A stretch of 64,000 bases of DNA, from contig DDCZ01000027.1 of the NCBI GenBank assembly GCA_002336485.1, forward strand, positions 1-64,000. The letters run 5' to 3'. A program made the position numbers and the translations under genes. The notes under the pieces were generated by a model. The model did no database searches and was not told where the DNA came from. It saw only the letters and a program-made list of their open reading frames with translations. This stretch comes from Flavobacteriales bacterium UBA1993. Its GTDB lineage: Bacteria; Bacteroidota; Bacteroidia; Flavobacteriales_G; Salibacteraceae. This document shows, in pieces, positions 62,451 through 64,000 of this stretch. How positions within the stretch are numbered: the stretch's first letter is position 1; each line of letters starts with the position of its first letter.

Positions 62451-63311
62451 TTAAGACGTCAAGGCAGCCTTTAAGGCCATCAACTTATTCTCAAGCTCAG
62501 TCAGGTCTTCCGACGTAATCGACTCTACACTGGCGAAACCAGCGTAAAACATCATAATTTCTTCTACGTGATCAACCACCTCGTCATCCAATTCAGTTTC
62601 AATCTCGCTGAGGACATTCATCAAGTTACTTGCGTGTACTTTCTGCTCGTATATGCCTTGAAAGATTGGACGGTTCACCTCGCTCAACGCTTCATCTTTT
62701 ACAATTCCAGTAGCAATGAGCTGTGTCTCAACCCAGCTACCAACAAATATTTCAGTAGCATTTACAAATCGTTCGTTGTCCACCATGTATTGATCCATAG
62801 CGTTGAATGCCTCATCCATCATCTTCACGAATTTTTCTTCGTTGGATGTATTCTCTTCAAAGTTGGAGCTAATCGTGCGTTCGAAAACTTCACCCGCCCC
62901 AAGCTCTCCAGCTAAGGCGCGACATGTCGCATAATACTCAAGCGTCTGTTGGTTTTGATGCTCATAGGCCATAAATCCCATATCCGTAATGTACATCCCG
63001 TAACCATATGCCTTAGCGGACATAGTGCTGAGGTTTTTACTGTCTTCGGTGGGTGTTAAGTTCACACCTTCCATTGCCACATTCACACCAGACATTAGAT
63101 TAAATGTCTCAAGCGGACTTGGCAGGTTCGCAATCATGGTATGGAATTTAAAATCGGCCATATCATTGATTTCAGATCCTGACTCTTCTTCAACCGCAAC
63201 CTCTTCCGCTGCCTCGACCGCTTCTTCTGTGTGCGACTCCGTTGATTCACTTCCTCCACATGCGCCTAATGTTAAAGCGATTGCTAATAATGGAATGTAT
63301 TTCATTTTCAT
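62451..63311 (-). CDS. LPSPLE-motif lipoprotein, copy 2
   Basis: A 286-residue lipoprotein: signal peptide and lipobox (ALTLGACGGSES), an acidic Glu/Ala-rich linker (EEAVEAAEEVAVEEESGSE), then NLPSPLETFNLMSGVNVAM and a helical domain with YGYGMYITDMGFM, YATCRALAGELG and VGSWVETQL. The same motifs occur in order in the lipoprotein at 20751, so these are distant paralogs in one genome. ATG 63311 or 63305 (MKYIPLL). Function unknown. Confidence 0.75.
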   Translation of the reverse strand: MKMKYIPLLAIALTLGACGGSESTESHTEEAVEAAEEVAVEEESGSEINDMADFKFHTMIANLPSPLETFNLMSGVNVAMEGVNLTPTEDSKNLSTMSAKAYGYGMYITDMGFMAYEHQNQQTLEYYATCRALAGELGAGEVFERTISSNFEENTSNEEKFVKMMDEAFNAMDQYMVDNERFVNATEIFVGSWVETQLIATGIVKDEALSEVNRPIFQGIYEQKVHASNLMNVLSEIETELDDEVVDHVEEIMMFYAGFASVESITSEDLTELENKLMALKAALTS

Positions 63312-63433
63312 AAATGTGTGGCTTTGCGAACAAATATATAGATGTGATCAAATGCAGGCTTGATTTTTTCCTGTATTCCGCTTAAATCTTCAAGATGGCT
63401 TAAAAGCCCCATCGGAATGACAAGAATTATTTT

Positions 63434-63510
63434 TTACCCAAATGACTAAACTTTTTCAATGGCGTGTTGTTTTTAGTCTTAGAATTGCACTTTGTTACCC
63501 AAACGGGTAA
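63434..63510. promoter_or_regulatory. Two TetR-type operator-like sites upstream of the regulator gene
   Basis: 63495-63510 is TTACCCAAACGGGTAA, a perfect 6-4-6 inverted repeat ending 4 bases before the ATG at 63515. 63434-63449 is TTACCCAAATGACTAA, with the same left half and a degraded right half. The centre distance of 61 bases is near six helical turns, so two dimers could bind on the same face. Autorepression is the natural reading. Confidence 0.7.
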
Positions 63511-63514
63511 AACC

Positions 63515-64000
63515 ATGACAACAGAAGACAAAATAATAGAGGCGGCTGAAACTGAAATGCTTGAATGCGGTTACGATGCCGCTCGAATGCGCAGTATTGC
63601 TGAAAAGGCTGAGATCAACAAAGGGCTACTCCACTATTACTTTAAGAGTAAGGAAGCGCTTTTGACGCGTGTATTTCAAAAAACGTTCAGTGAAATTTTC
63701 AAAACATTGGGCGAAGTTTTTGAATCCGATAAACCATTCTTCGAGAAGATTGAATTGGCGGTAAATCAATACTCAAACTTCTTAATTCGTCACCCTCGCC
63801 TCCCTCTTTTCATAATATCTGAAATGAATCGTGATCCAGCCAAGCATAGGGCTCGAATGAAAAAGGCAGGCGTAAACCCACCCTTTGGTGGTTTACTAAA
63901 GGAACTCGAAGAAGGTAAAAAGAAGGGACTTGTGCGAAAGGATTTAAAGGCCGAGCATGTTGTTCTAAACATGATTGGACTCATCATGTTTCCCATTATT
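63515..64000 (+). CDS. TetR/AcrR-family regulator (3' truncated by window edge)
   Basis: The frame starts at ATG 63515 and runs to the right edge, so only 162 residues are seen. The N-terminus has the TetR helix-turn-helix (AARMRSIAEKAEINKGLLHY with YFKSKEALLTRVF). The C-terminal ligand/dimer domain begins RHPRLPLFIISEMNRDPAKH and continues past the end. A perfect inverted repeat at 63495-63510 is its likely operator. Regulators of this class usually control efflux or metabolism, so the genes beyond the right edge are candidates. Confidence 0.9.
   Translation, partial: MTTEDKIIEAAETEMLECGYDAARMRSIAEKAEINKGLLHYYFKSKEALLTRVFQKTFSEIFKTLGEVFESDKPFFEKIELAVNQYSNFLIRHPRLPLFIISEMNRDPAKHRARMKKAGVNPPFGGLLKELEEGKKKGLVRKDLKAEHVVLNMIGLIMFPII

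Overview
The window looks like a 64 kb piece of a Bacteroidota chromosome, most likely marine Flavobacteriales / Cryomorphaceae-like; this placement is inferred from gene content, not from a marker phylogeny. The reasons are: carboxypeptidase-regulatory-domain proteins next to a TonB-dependent receptor, an AsmA protein with a long A/K/E-rich tail, TAnnTTTG-type -7 promoter boxes, poor Shine-Dalgarno sites, a zapA - 6S RNA - rny cluster, and many short lipoproteins. Gene density is very high. No gene-free stretch exceeds about 260 bases, and the largest (52192-52448) holds a 6S RNA. I see no tRNA, rRNA, IS element, prophage or CRISPR array.

Layout. 1-2.3 kb: the C-terminal part of a TMTC-like TPR membrane protein, a small holin-family/YvlD protein and a lipoprotein. 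2.3-8.5 kb: an envelope region with four paralogous secreted TM2-domain proteins around a tightly packed run (LolA-like protein, a YidD with a signal peptide, two TPR/PGxGxxYxG membrane proteins). 8.6-15 kb: an RND/MMPL exporter, dnaK, a large lipoprotein, panB. 15-29 kb: housekeeping and metabolic genes (RluA-type pseudouridine synthase, arfB, priA, a sodium:solute symporter, an LPSPLE-motif lipoprotein, peroxiredoxin, GNAT, nitronate monooxygenase-like protein, SDR, a sulfotransferase-like/aminotransferase pair, trmN6).

29.1-32.1 kb: a probable copper-peptide (bufferin/HvfA-like) RiPP locus. It has an ECF sigma factor, a soluble zinc-finger anti-sigma, a precursor with four KCGEGKCGE repeats, a DUF692/MNIO enzyme and its DUF2063 partner. 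The precursor's signal peptide is out of frame with its only ATG by one base in an A5 run.

32-35.5 kb: a lipoprotein, an MFS transporter and a dicarboxylate/amino-acid:cation symporter. 35.5-50.7 kb: a surface-polysaccharide cluster with three polymerase/ligase-like membrane proteins, a UDP-GlcNAc 2-epimerase, two glycosyltransferases, a short Wzz, a flippase, a deacetylase, a Gfo/Idh/MocA dehydrogenase and a 4-epimerase. Embedded in it are three translationally coupled genes (ComA-like phosphosulfolactate synthase, histidine phosphatase, ATP-grasp ligase) that suggest making sulfolactate and attaching it to a sugar or amine. 50.7-64 kb: rny, 6S RNA, zapA, a coiled-coil protein, an M23 peptidase, a carboxypeptidase-domain protein, a TonB receptor plus lipoprotein, lipB, AsmA, a second LPSPLE lipoprotein, and the start of a TetR regulator behind a perfect inverted repeat.

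The best candidates for undescribed biology are the sulfolactate module (43.3-45.7 kb), the bufferin-like locus with its frame problem (29.2-32.1 kb), the split bacterial counterpart of a plant fusion enzyme (26.3-27.9 kb), and the TM2/YidD envelope cluster (2.3-8.5 kb).
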